From: Gammaproteobacteria bacterium
GTDB lineage: Bacteria; Pseudomonadota; Gammaproteobacteria; PIWD01
NCBI GenBank assembly: GCA_003354005.1
Contig: PIWD01000007.1
Location: forward strand, 1-45,482
DNA: 45,482 nucleotides
Direction: 5' to 3'
Shown here: positions 23,204-31,018 of the stretch, in pieces
Layout: each line of letters opens with the position of its first letter
Numbering within the stretch: position 1 is the first letter of the stretch
Notes under the pieces: model-generated
The model's input: only the letters and a program-made list of their open reading frames with translations
Told to the model about the DNA's origin: nothing
Database searches by the model: none
Made by a program: the position numbers and the translations under genes

Positions 23204-24382
23204 CTATTTTCCAACATTTTTGAATACTTTTTTAACTGGCATGCTACAGTTATACAGTTGAAAATTTGTCATAACTTTCATGAGAGCCATTCCCTCATGT
23301 ACAATGGGGCTTGCTGAATGCGTAAGAATAATACTTTTTTCTTCGGGATATTCATACTGAGTTAAATTCCCTAAAAAAGCTGTAGTTATAAATTCACAAG
23401 AGCGCAAATCTGCTACATTGTGCAATGTATATAGCATCTCTTGGGGCTGCAACATAACGCCAAGAGAACCATAACGTGTTATCATGCCTCCACATTTTGC
23501 GTAAACAGTTTTGAAGTTTTCTAAATTACAACTGTATATTTTTTCTGTACAAGAAAAATTTGCATCATACTCTTTGATAATATCCTTGGTGTAGAGATAG
23601 TGAAAAATAGATTGAGCTTGCTGCACAGAACTTTCTTCATCTAAGGTCTCTTGACTGCCAAGCTCTATCGTAAACGCTTCCATGGGTGGAGTATAATCGG
23701 TCTTATTTTGCTCATTATATTGTTGTGTAAGTTGAACCCACGGACAAAAAGCAGCTTCATCTAAAGCTCCAGCAAAAATATGAGGGATTTCTATAATAAA
23801 GGGAATATGTAAGTTAACCGCTGAGTCCATTGCATAGCTTGGAGAATACAAATGCGCTACAGAAATGGTATCACAATGCAAGTCTAATACAATATCTGCT
23901 TTTAGAGCTATATGTTGTAGTTGAAGTGCTATTATTTTTGAATAAGCACTAGATTCTTTATCTAATTTTTTCTGAAGATACTTTAGCATTCTTTCTTTAA
24001 ATAAAGAGCATATATCATCAAATGGCATACTTAAATTTTCTTGCAAAACCTCTGTTGCCAAGAAACTAAGGTCAATGTAATTTCTGTTCCAATTCTCTCC
24101 TGTGACTGGATCAAAGCACCCAAGAGTATATTCTCCTGCTTTAATGTTCAAAGCATAAGGGTTTGCTATTGGCACAATGGTCACATCGCCTTTAGGGGGA
24201 TTTTTTAGCAATGTATCAATCAGATGCAGAGCAACAAGATATCCTTGCACCTCTGATCCATGTATGCCAGATTGAATGTAAACTTTCTTTGCTGTCGCAT
24301 CGGTACCTGGAAAATGAAAGACTGGTATAGACAATAGCGATCCATCTGCTAATGTTCTTGTGCAAATATCTTTTCTTATCAT
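23204..24382 (-). CDS. AstE/aspartoacylase-family zinc hydrolase (M14 superfamily)
   Basis: Members remove the acyl group from N-acyl amino acids; AstE cleaves N2-succinylglutamate. The 392-residue product has the zinc ligands expected of the family: IHGSE (SGIHGSEVQGYLVALH, His and Glu) and the second His in VLDLHCDTISVAH. The catalytic Glu is probably in FTIELGSQETLDEES. The ending is longer than AstE of Escherichia coli. Good RBS ggagga lies 8-13 bases before ATG 24382, 20 bp after the LysA-like gene. Placement in a dap operon that includes the succinyltransferase DapD suggests it might act as N-succinyl-diaminopimelate desuccinylase in place of DapE. That is inference; another acylated amino acid is possible. 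Confidence 0.75.
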   Translation of the reverse strand: MIRKDICTRTLADGSLLSIPVFHFPGTDATAKKVYIQSGIHGSEVQGYLVALHLIDTLLKNPPKGDVTIVPIANPYALNIKAGEYTLGCFDPVTGENWNRNYIDLSFLATEVLQENLSMPFDDICSLFKERMLKYLQKKLDKESSAYSKIIALQLQHIALKADIVLDLHCDTISVAHLYSPSYAMDSAVNLHIPFIIEIPHIFAGALDEAAFCPWVQLTQQYNEQNKTDYTPPMEAFTIELGSQETLDEESSVQQAQSIFHYLYTKDIIKEYDANFSCTEKIYSCNLENFKTVYAKCGGMITRYGSLGVMLQPQEMLYTLHNVADLRSCEFITTAFLGNLTQYEYPEEKSIILTHSASPIVHEGMALMKVMTNFQLYNCSMPVKKVFKNVGK

Positions 24383-24402
24383 CGTATAAATCCTCCAACT
24401 CC

Positions 24403-25566
24403 TTATTTAAGCCAAGAACTGGCGGGTTTTGGTTCTCGTACTATATGCATCGAGCCATTTTGTATAACAGCCTCTCCTGGCAACTGGTGGCATAGAAAAA
24501 ATGGTATTGACTCTGTAAAACCGTAGGCTCCAACGTGTTGGAATGAGAGGCAATCTCCAATTTGGATGTCTCTAGGAAGCATATGGTATCCCATAAAGTC
24601 TAAAGAGGTGCATAGTGGTCCGTGTAGAGCGAATTTTGCTACATCAGCACAAGATTCACGCAGCAAACGTGTCGGAAAGGGCTGCGAAATCAAGGCTGGT
24701 CTCGCTAGATGATTTATGCCACCTTCTAAGACTAGAATCTTCCGACCATATGTCTCTTTAATATCGACAACAGATGTAACATACTGGCCATAAGGTCCCG
24801 TCATATATCGCCCCATTTCAACCCATAACTCGGGTAAACTATGGACATCTTTAAGCTCTGCGATAAGCGCGTTGACACCTTCCCATGGTAAGGGTTTCTC
24901 ATACAGATTATAGGGAATACCTAATCCTCCTCCCACATCCAGGACTTGAAAAGCAGGACGCAGAGTTTTACAAACCTGGATAGTGTGTTCCCATATCGTC
25001 CTAAGCCTCTCAAGAGATAGGATATTACCCCATTGAAAAATATGGAAGCCTAGAAACGGCAATGATAAATTTGATAAGAGGGACGCCACTGTTTTTAAAT
25101 CCATACCAAATGGTGTAATTTTTTCACCTCCTAAAATATTATACTCCTCTTTTTCCCATTGTAATTGCAAACGTAACAAAACATTGGGCTGATATCGATA
25201 TTCCTTTACAAGCTTCTCTAACTGTTGCATTTGGAATGGGCTTTCTATAACAAAAGTAGATATTTTATGCTCAAGACCTAATCTGATAAGTCCTTCAGGT
25301 TTTGCTGGACCTGTCATAATAATACGGCTTCCAGATATTCCAAGAGATAAAACCTGACGCAGCTCACCTTCACTGGCAATATCAAAATCAATATTGGCAC
25401 TGTCTAAAGTGTGCAGAATAGAACTTAAAGGATTTGCTTTACAAGCAAAAAAGAGCTTGCAATTACTTTTACTAAGGTTTTGTGCATGTTTTGATAAAGC
25501 ATCAAGGTCATATAGAAAACATGAACCTATTTTCGCAAGCTCGATTAAGAATTCATTTTTATTCAT
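24403..25566 (-). CDS. PLP-dependent decarboxylase of the LysA/ornithine (fold III) family
   Basis: This is a fold III decarboxylase, probably acting on meso-diaminopimelate or a related diamino acid. The PLP lysine lies in FFACKANPL. LGFHIFQWG corresponds to the histidine that stacks on PLP, LDVGGGLGIPY binds phosphate, and EMGRYMTGPYG and VGAYGFTES match the C-terminal barrel. The LysA motif GPLCESxD reads GPLCTSLD, so the substrate-binding Glu after Cys is replaced; this resembles specialised relatives (PvsE/BtrK type) more than housekeeping LysA. At 387 residues it is short for LysA (about 415-420). No convincing Shine-Dalgarno precedes ATG 25566; instead a TnpB-like fragment ends there with a 4-bp ATGA overlap. 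Confidence 0.75.
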   Translation of the reverse strand: MNKNEFLIELAKIGSCFLYDLDALSKHAQNLSKSNCKLFFACKANPLSSILHTLDSANIDFDIASEGELRQVLSLGISGSRIIMTGPAKPEGLIRLGLEHKISTFVIESPFQMQQLEKLVKEYRYQPNVLLRLQLQWEKEEYNILGGEKITPFGMDLKTVASLLSNLSLPFLGFHIFQWGNILSLERLRTIWEHTIQVCKTLRPAFQVLDVGGGLGIPYNLYEKPLPWEGVNALIAELKDVHSLPELWVEMGRYMTGPYGQYVTSVVDIKETYGRKILVLEGGINHLARPALISQPFPTRLLRESCADVAKFALHGPLCTSLDFMGYHMLPRDIQIGDCLSFQHVGAYGFTESIPFFLCHQLPGEAVIQNGSMHIVREPKPASSWLK

Positions 25567-25652
25567 ACCGCTAAATCTTTTATACCAAAATCAATACCTA
25601 CAGATTCATTTTCTTGAGCCTTGGGATCATAGTCTTCTCTGATACTCACCAT
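25563..25652 (-). pseudogene. tnpB fragment carrying the RuvC-I motif, abutting the LysA-like start
   Basis: The minus-strand frame from ATG 25652 reads MVSIREDYDPKAQENES then VGIDFGIKDLAV and stops at TGA 25563-25565. VGIDxGIKDLA is the first RuvC motif of TnpB (catalytic Asp in GIDFG) with the preceding beta-strand. Nothing else of tnpB is seen nearby. The fragment ends exactly on the ATG of the decarboxylase gene, so that gene's 5' region was remodelled. The remainder of 25567-25745 has no other gene. Confidence 0.6.
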
Positions 25653-25745
25653 GTCTAAAGGGGGTTACGAACAAGGTAATGTACGCCAATTTATATCTTG
25701 CACTAACTATTCTTCGAATAGGCCTCTCAGCTCTTGTTAGCCCCC

Positions 25746-26483
25746 TTACCTTAAAAGCTGCTCTAACGCTATCGAGACATTAGTTTTATCATCTCTATAT
25801 TTAACAATTACTGCGCACCCTAAAGTGAGGCCATGTTCCTTGGCAAAAGGAACATCAAGTTTAGGCCTATTGCCTGGCACCACAACAGCATTTTGTGGAA
25901 TCTCGCCTTTTAGGATAGTCTCATTCACAATATCATAAATTGGAGTAGAGGCGGACAAAGTAACTCCAGGGGCAATGATCGCTTTTTTTCGCACCAAAAC
26001 ACCTTCAACAAGTATAACGCCTGCACCTATAAAACAATTATCCTCAACAATAACTGGACTATCCCCAATAGGCTCCAATACACCACCTATTTGCACTGCA
26101 GCCGAAAGATGTACCCTTTTTCCAATTTGTGCACAGGATCCCACAAGAACATGACTATCAATCATCGTTTCTTCATCTACATATGCACCAATATTTACAT
26201 AAGAGGGTGGCATGATAACTATATTTGATCCAATAAAAGCCCCAGTTCTTACAGCACTCCCGCCAGGCACAAAACGTATTTTATCTTTTATATGGAAGGT
26301 ACGAAGGTTAAGTGGCTCCTTGTCTAAAAAATTACCCGACATATCTACAACCTTTGATGAATGAAAAATATCAAGAATGCGTTGTTTAACGTCAATATTA
26401 ACTTTCCATTTACCATTATCTGGTTCTGCGACTCTTATAGTTCCTGTTTCAAGTGCTGTTAAAAATTCTTGATTATCCATCAT
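25746..26483 (-). CDS. dapD: Tetrahydrodipicolinate N-succinyltransferase
   Basis: DapD adds a succinyl group from succinyl-CoA to tetrahydrodipicolinate in the succinylase branch of DAP/lysine synthesis. The product has 245 residues, slightly below the 270 usual in Escherichia coli. An N-terminal helical part precedes RFVPGGSAVRTGAFIGSNIV and a left-handed beta-helix of hexapeptide repeats (VNIGAYVDEETMIDSHVLVG, SCAQIGKRVHLSAAVQIGGV). GxLEPIxDxPVIVEDNCFIGA is DapD-specific. The ATG overlaps the end of dapA by 11 bp, so translation is probably coupled. An acetyltransferase variant is the alternative, but the PGGSAVRxGA segment favours the succinyl enzyme. Confidence 0.9.
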   Translation of the reverse strand: MMDNQEFLTALETGTIRVAEPDNGKWKVNIDVKQRILDIFHSSKVVDMSGNFLDKEPLNLRTFHIKDKIRFVPGGSAVRTGAFIGSNIVIMPPSYVNIGAYVDEETMIDSHVLVGSCAQIGKRVHLSAAVQIGGVLEPIGDSPVIVEDNCFIGAGVILVEGVLVRKKAIIAPGVTLSASTPIYDIVNETILKGEIPQNAVVVPGNRPKLDVPFAKEHGLTLGCAVIVKYRDDKTNVSIALEQLLR

Positions 26484-27363
26484 TACCTTCCTCTAATGTA
26501 CTGATTGTTTCATGATAAGAGATAAGCTCATCAAGAGATCTCAAATCTTCTCTGCATAATGGAAGTCGTACTGTATCATGTTCTATGTGACCAATTTCTT
26601 TGAGTAACGCCTTTATCGGTATAGGATTGCTGGCACTAGAAAGTGCTCTACAGGCCTTCCACCAAATTTTATTGGCATCACCTTTCAGCTCTCTGTTCAA
26701 TGCTTTTTTAACATAATACCTAACAGCTTTAGGCCACGCATTTGATGCTACAGAGATCAGGCCAATAGCCCCTTCCGCTGCCATTGCAGGCATAAGGTAG
26801 TCATCCCCGCAATAAATCGCAATATTTGGGGCAATAATCTGATAGTCTATCATACTATCCACTGCTCCTCCTGAGTCTTTAATGGCAACAAATCGTGGGT
26901 GCTGAGCTAAATTTTGGACTGTTTTGGCATGTAATTTTACCGCAGCTCTACCTGGAATATTGTAAAGAATTGCAGGATGTTGAGACTTTTCTAATAACAT
27001 CTCAAACCACCGTGTTTGTCCAATAATCCCAGGTTTTGTATAGATAGGCGTTGTCATTAAATAACCATTAATTGGTAGTTGATTACAAAACTCTATCCAC
27101 TCTAGTGCTGCAGAAAAATTATGACTTGGTATACCAACAACAATTTGAGTGGTAAGTTTTAATTTACTTATGAGCAGCTCTAGTATTTCCTGCTTTTCTT
27201 GGCTTGAAAGGGATAATGCCTCACCAGTACTGCCAAATATGATAAGACCATTTCCTACCAAGTCCTGCTCACGGACTAGCTTTTCTAATGATACGCAATC
27301 TATGGTTTTTCCATCTTGTGAGAATGGGGTAACGCATGCTGTGTATAAAATTTGGTTAAGCAT
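26473..27363 (-). CDS. dapA: 4-hydroxy-tetrahydrodipicolinate synthase
   Basis: DapA condenses pyruvate with aspartate semialdehyde. The 296-residue product is a class I aldolase TIM barrel. GSTGEALSLSSQEKQEILEL carries the pyruvate-binding GxTGE motif, ILYNIPGRAAVKLH holds the catalytic Tyr, and FVAIKDSGGAVDS contains the Schiff-base Lys (AIKDS, usually IKE/DAS). The C-terminal IPIKALLKEIGH is typical. It is 32 bp downstream of the truncated aminotransferase and the repeat at 27396, and overlaps dapD. Confidence 0.93.
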   Translation of the reverse strand: MLNQILYTACVTPFSQDGKTIDCVSLEKLVREQDLVGNGLIIFGSTGEALSLSSQEKQEILELLISKLKLTTQIVVGIPSHNFSAALEWIEFCNQLPINGYLMTTPIYTKPGIIGQTRWFEMLLEKSQHPAILYNIPGRAAVKLHAKTVQNLAQHPRFVAIKDSGGAVDSMIDYQIIAPNIAIYCGDDYLMPAMAAEGAIGLISVASNAWPKAVRYYVKKALNRELKGDANKIWWKACRALSSASNPIPIKALLKEIGHIEHDTVRLPLCREDLRSLDELISYHETISTLEEGNDG

Positions 27364-27395
27364 TTATATCCTCTTATAATTTGTTTTCATAATCT

Positions 27396-27453
27396 CACCT
27401 TACACAGAAGAATTCAAATATCTAAGCTCACATAAGGTTGCCTGATTTGCTTT
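27396..27453. repeat. 58-bp direct repeat, copy 2
   Basis: This is the partner of 23127-23184. It forms the last part of the truncated aminotransferase reading frame (minus strand KANQATLCELRYLNSSV and stop). In copy 1 the same frame is interrupted, reading KAN, stop, ATLSELRYLNAST. Confidence 0.7.
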
Positions 27454-27564
27454 TAGAAGTAAGTTATATTTGATCTTGTGGCAAGCCATAACATGGCACT
27501 TTGTATCTTGCCAATGCAATAACTCTCCATACAGCCAAATGAAACCAGGCATTTGATCAAACAT
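27400..27564 (-). pseudogene. Truncated branched-chain/class IV aminotransferase (IlvE-like N-terminus)
   Basis: Minus-strand ATG 27564 overlaps the lysC end by 8 bp and starts MFDQMPGFIWLYGELLHWQD, then TKCHVMACHKIKY. This matches the first ~30 residues of IlvE-type aminotransferases (IWFNGEMVRWEDAKVHVMSH in Escherichia coli). After this the frame passes into the 58-bp repeat and stops, leaving 54 residues of a ~300-residue enzyme with no PLP lysine. Its coupling to lysC indicates that an aminotransferase was once the next gene of the operon. Confidence 0.65.
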
Positions 27565-28888
27565 GAGTATCCTCGAATAATTGTTTGTGTAAAATATGGG
27601 AAACCCTATCAGCACTTTCTTCTGAAACCAAAATCCCAATACTGGAATTACTTGCCCCATAGCACACTAAGCGTACTTTATACGGCTCAATGATTCGCAG
27701 AATTTTCTGAATGACACCAGGAATAGTCAAACCTCCTCCGATAATTGCTATTAATGTTAAATATCCCTCCACAACGATTTCAGAAAATTGCTCTAATTTA
27801 ACAAGAAGATCTTTATCTTCTATGAAGGGATTTATATCGTGGGAACCTATACCAGTACTATCTATAGTAAGTGCAATGCTTACCTCGCTTGTTGTAATGA
27901 GATCAACACTAATTTTATGATGAGCTAATATGCTAAAAATATTAGCCAAAAAACCATAAGCATTTAACATTTTTAAGCTTTTAATAGTAACAAGAAATTG
28001 ATTAGCACGCATGGTAATGGCCGTTATATGTGACCCCCTATCAGCATGTGTTTCTTCTACTCTAACCAAAGTCCCTGCTTTTTCAGGTTCACAAGTAGAT
28101 AAAATCCTAATAGGAATTTTGCTGCGTACGCATGGCTCTAACGTTGCTGGATGAAGTATTTTTGCACCAAAATTTGCCATTTCAGCCATTTCCTGAAAAT
28201 ACAACTCTGGAATTAGTTGAGCACTGGATATATGGTTCGGATCGCTTGTATAAATGCCTGGCACATTAGTATATATGAGAAGCTCATCTGCATTCATTGC
28301 CTCAGCAATAAGTGCTGCACTGTAATCGCTTCCACCTCGACCAAGAGTCGTTGTGACACCATCTGTTGTTGCTCCAACAAAACCTTGTGTAACAAACAAG
28401 CTTTGAGGAAAATCGTATGTCTTAATTTTATCAGGTTGAGGTGCAGCTTTCCCATAATTATCGTCTGTTACCATAAATAGACGTGCATCTATATGCGTGA
28501 CATCACTCCCTTGTTTTTGTAAGAAAGCTGTCACAATCATGGATGATAAATCCTCTCCTAGAGTGATAATATTATCCATAGACTGTATATTATGTATTTG
28601 AACTTGTGAAAGTTTGTTTAAAATAATACTCTGTACTTCTTCTTCCAAAGAAAGTTGTAATGCCCTAAGTAGGTCGATATGTATCTTTAATATCTGCCCT
28701 CTAATTGCCTCCCTTCCATCATTACGTGCCTTGCAAAATTCAACTAATAAATCGGTTACCCCACCTACAGCACTTACAATAACAGCACGTATATTTTGAT
28801 TGCCAGCGACGATGCTTGCAGTACTGCGTATTGCAGAGGCAGTTTTAACGCTGGTTCCGCCAAATTTTGCAATAACATTATGTCTTAT
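27557..28888 (-). CDS. lysC: Aspartate kinase, with a non-canonical start codon
   Basis: LysC phosphorylates aspartate, the first step toward DAP and lysine. The kinase core starts IAKFGGTSVKTASAIRST and includes TTTLGRGGSDYSAALIAEAM and GIYTSDPN. Two ACT domains follow (VTIKSLKMLNAYGFLANIFS and LIAIIGGGLTIPGVIQKIL), probably giving feedback control by an amino acid. The product is about 443 residues, as in Escherichia coli LysC. The frame upstream of KFGGTS has no ATG, GTG or TTG; the first such codon is TTG at 28648, which would delete about 80 essential residues. AGGGGG lies six bases before ATA at 28886-28888, which would give a normal N-terminus ([M]RHNVIAKFGG). ATC or ATT nearby are less well placed. 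The start region overlaps the asd end. Confidence 0.82.
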   Translation of the reverse strand: MRHNVIAKFGGTSVKTASAIRSTASIVAGNQNIRAVIVSAVGGVTDLLVEFCKARNDGREAIRGQILKIHIDLLRALQLSLEEEVQSIILNKLSQVQIHNIQSMDNIITLGEDLSSMIVTAFLQKQGSDVTHIDARLFMVTDDNYGKAAPQPDKIKTYDFPQSLFVTQGFVGATTDGVTTTLGRGGSDYSAALIAEAMNADELLIYTNVPGIYTSDPNHISSAQLIPELYFQEMAEMANFGAKILHPATLEPCVRSKIPIRILSTCEPEKAGTLVRVEETHADRGSHITAITMRANQFLVTIKSLKMLNAYGFLANIFSILAHHKISVDLITTSEVSIALTIDSTGIGSHDINPFIEDKDLLVKLEQFSEIVVEGYLTLIAIIGGGLTIPGVIQKILRIIEPYKVRLVCYGASNSSIGILVSEESADRVSHILHKQLFEDTHV

Positions 28889-29882
28889 GATTTGCCCCCT
28901 GAAAGCGTAGGTAGCTTTCTATATTTGTGATCACCGCTCCCGCAGCACCTCGTACTAAATTGTGAGTGAGAGAGGTCAAGCCAAGGATATTTTTTGAATC
29001 TTCTTGACGCAATTGCCCGATATGAACACACATATCATCATGAGCTAAATCCTTAGTACTTTGAGGTCGTCCATCTTTATCATGCAATTTATATAGACCA
29101 GTGTAACGCTCATTGCATTCACTATAAACACGAATTGCATCTTCGATGGTTACATTGTTTTTGAAAGTGATGTGCAAAGTCACTGTATGACCATAAAGCA
29201 CTGGCACTCTATGAACGTGCGTTGTAACAGAAAAAGAGGCAGGGGCAGTTATTTGTCCCAATATTCTTTTTGTTTCTTCCGTAATTTTATCTGCTTCACC
29301 TGGGATATGGGGGATGGTATTCGATAAAATATCTAATGATGGAACACCAGGATATCCAGCACCACTTACAGATTGCAAAGTAACAATACTTACATGTTCT
29401 ATCTCACCTAGTGCCATTAACGGTGCTAAACTCAAGGCGACTCCAACAGCAGAACAATTAGGATTGGTAATAATTTTACCTGAAGTACTTTGATGCTCTA
29501 TGAGAGATAAATGCTCTATATTAATTTCTGGCACTAGCAGGGGAACATGTGTATTCATCCTAAAAGCTGAAGCATTAGAAAAAACGATCTTACCTTGACG
29601 AGCAAGCATAGGCTCTACAGTTTCGGCAATATCGGATGGTAGACAAGAAGCAACAAAATCTGCTTTTAGATTTGAGGCATCCACAAGCCTCATTGAAGCA
29701 ATATCATTAGGCAAAGGAATCAACGGTTCACGCCAATTACATACGTCACCAAATAATTGCCCAACTCTTTGTTCTGAGGCTACAAGCTCGATAATGCTGA
29801 ATTTGGGATTTTGGGCTAATAAAGCAATGATTTTTTGGCCTACCGTGCCTGTAGCACCTAATACAGCAATAGAAATAGACAT
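28878..29882 (-). CDS. asd: Aspartate-semialdehyde dehydrogenase (archaeal/fungal-like type)
   Basis: Asd reduces aspartyl phosphate to aspartate semialdehyde with NADPH. The Rossmann motif VLGATGTVGQKIIALL starts the 334-residue product. The catalytic cysteine is in ITNPNCSAVGVALSLAPL, and VSGAGYPGVPSLDILSNTIP then HIPGEADKITEETKRILG with VTTHVHRVPVLYGH complete the active site. The pattern resembles the archaeal/fungal/chlamydial branch rather than the Escherichia coli branch (FIGWRGMVGS). The stop overlaps the lysC start region by about 11 bp. It is separated from dapB by 290 bp holding a TnpB scar. Confidence 0.9.
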   Translation of the reverse strand: MSISIAVLGATGTVGQKIIALLAQNPKFSIIELVASEQRVGQLFGDVCNWREPLIPLPNDIASMRLVDASNLKADFVASCLPSDIAETVEPMLARQGKIVFSNASAFRMNTHVPLLVPEINIEHLSLIEHQSTSGKIITNPNCSAVGVALSLAPLMALGEIEHVSIVTLQSVSGAGYPGVPSLDILSNTIPHIPGEADKITEETKRILGQITAPASFSVTTHVHRVPVLYGHTVTLHITFKNNVTIEDAIRVYSECNERYTGLYKLHDKDGRPQSTKDLAHDDMCVHIGQLRQEDSKNILGLTSLTHNLVRGAAGAVITNIESYLRFQGANHKT

Positions 29883-30095
29883 ATTTTTTTCCCAAAACAG
29901 CTGTCAATAAAACAACGGATAAATCTTCGGTGAGCCTTGTCTTGACAACACAAAAATTCACCCACACGGGCAGTATAATGTCCAAACAAAATGGATGCAA
30001 CTAGGAGTGCTATTTTCCAGTGACTCCCACTAGTGTAACGTATGCTTGCATTCTGATAATGCATTAATTCTTGTACACAAACAAGACACTACTAA

Positions 30096-30180
30096 GAATT
30101 AGCTGATTCGATGAAGCAGGGATCTCTGTTAATGGGCGACCGACAACCAGCTTAGTAACAGAACCCCTTTCTTTAGTGAG
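30096..30180 (+). mobile_element. tnpB 3'-tail scar ending inside dapB
   Basis: The plus strand reads ELADSMKQGSLLMGDRQPA and stops, closely matching the tail at 6235-6382 (ALADSMNQESLGMGN) at DNA level. Then comes AACAGAACCCCTTTCTTTAG, the left half of the right-end hairpin. The element runs into the dapB stop (30173-30175). The rest of the 29883-30172 gap has no recognisable gene. Confidence 0.5.
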
Positions 30181-30937
30181 TCGAGGATATCAATTTTAAG
30201 ACATCGGCCATGGTATATAATCCTGCTGCTGGATTTGTATCTTCTAGCCATTCTGCAATTTTTAGGGCACCTTGTGCAAATATACCCCTGTTAAATGCAA
30301 CGTGTCTGATAGAGATCATTTCGTCAGGACTAGTGAAACTAATTTCATGATCTCCTGGAATATTACCACTACGTTGAACGTTAATCCCTATAATATTCTC
30401 TGGTCTCGGACCTTCCTTAAAATTTGATGCTGTATATCGCACACCATGGTAAAGCTGCTTAGCATCCTGAACATCTTGAATTAGGCAATGGGCTGTTCCT
30501 GAAGGCATATCTACTTTATTACGATGATGTTTCTCCAATACATCAATATCATAGTTATTCCCCAATATCCTTGCAACTTCTCTCGCCAAGTACCTCTGGA
30601 TATAAGCCCCTATACAGGTGTTAGATGCAACCACGATTGGCATTTTTATAGTGGCTTGATTAAAAATATCCTGGTATGCAGCCTGTCGCCAGCCTGTTGT
30701 ACATATAATTAAAGGTTTAGGGAGTTTTATGGCCATTTCCAAAATCATTTGTATAAGCTCAGGTTTAGAAAAATCAATCACATAGTCATTTTCAGAAAAA
30801 ACTGTTGATAAAGATACCTCATCACTTCGGGATTTGCTAAAACCACCGCCATTAATAAAGTGTTTATGCTGAGCTATTTTTTCTTGTAGTAACTGTCCCA
30901 TACGTCCAGTACATCCAATGATGCCTATTTTTTTCAT
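30173..30937 (-). CDS. dapB: 4-hydroxy-tetrahydrodipicolinate reductase
   Basis: DapB reduces the DapA product with NAD(P)H. The 254-residue product has the nucleotide motif IGIIGCTGRMGQLLQEK, VIDFSKPE, CTTGW and the catalytic segment HHRNKVDMPSGTAHCL (His-His and Lys, as in HHRHKVDAPSGTA). The C-terminus GLYTMADVLKLISSTH ends where a TnpB-type scar begins on the other strand, so the last few residues and the stop may be derived from the insertion. It is the first gene of the dap cluster; asd follows after 290 bp. Confidence 0.92.
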   Translation of the reverse strand: MKKIGIIGCTGRMGQLLQEKIAQHKHFINGGGFSKSRSDEVSLSTVFSENDYVIDFSKPELIQMILEMAIKLPKPLIICTTGWRQAAYQDIFNQATIKMPIVVASNTCIGAYIQRYLAREVARILGNNYDIDVLEKHHRNKVDMPSGTAHCLIQDVQDAKQLYHGVRYTASNFKEGPRPENIIGINVQRSGNIPGDHEISFTSPDEMISIRHVAFNRGIFAQGALKIAEWLEDTNPAAGLYTMADVLKLISSTH

Positions 30938-30975
30938 AAATTCTCCAGTAAATTAAGTAAGTGAAATTCCAGTTA

Positions 30976-31010
30976 TGATCTCTCCTAAACAAAGAGGGCT
31001 TTACTTCGCT
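30976..31010. repeat. Short hairpin repeat related to 6459-6493
   Basis: The sequence tctcctaaacaaagagggct then ttacttcgct resembles the hairpin repeat at 6459. It lies between dapB (minus, starting 30937) and the stop of the next minus-strand gene at 31019, so it could also end that transcript. Confidence 0.35.
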
Positions 31011-31018
31011 GTCTATTA

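Noticed and set aside
27565-27660. Extension of the aminotransferase fragment upstream of ATG 27564
   Set aside because: This part overlaps lysC out of frame and lacks homology; only the segment from MFDQMPGF matches IlvE.
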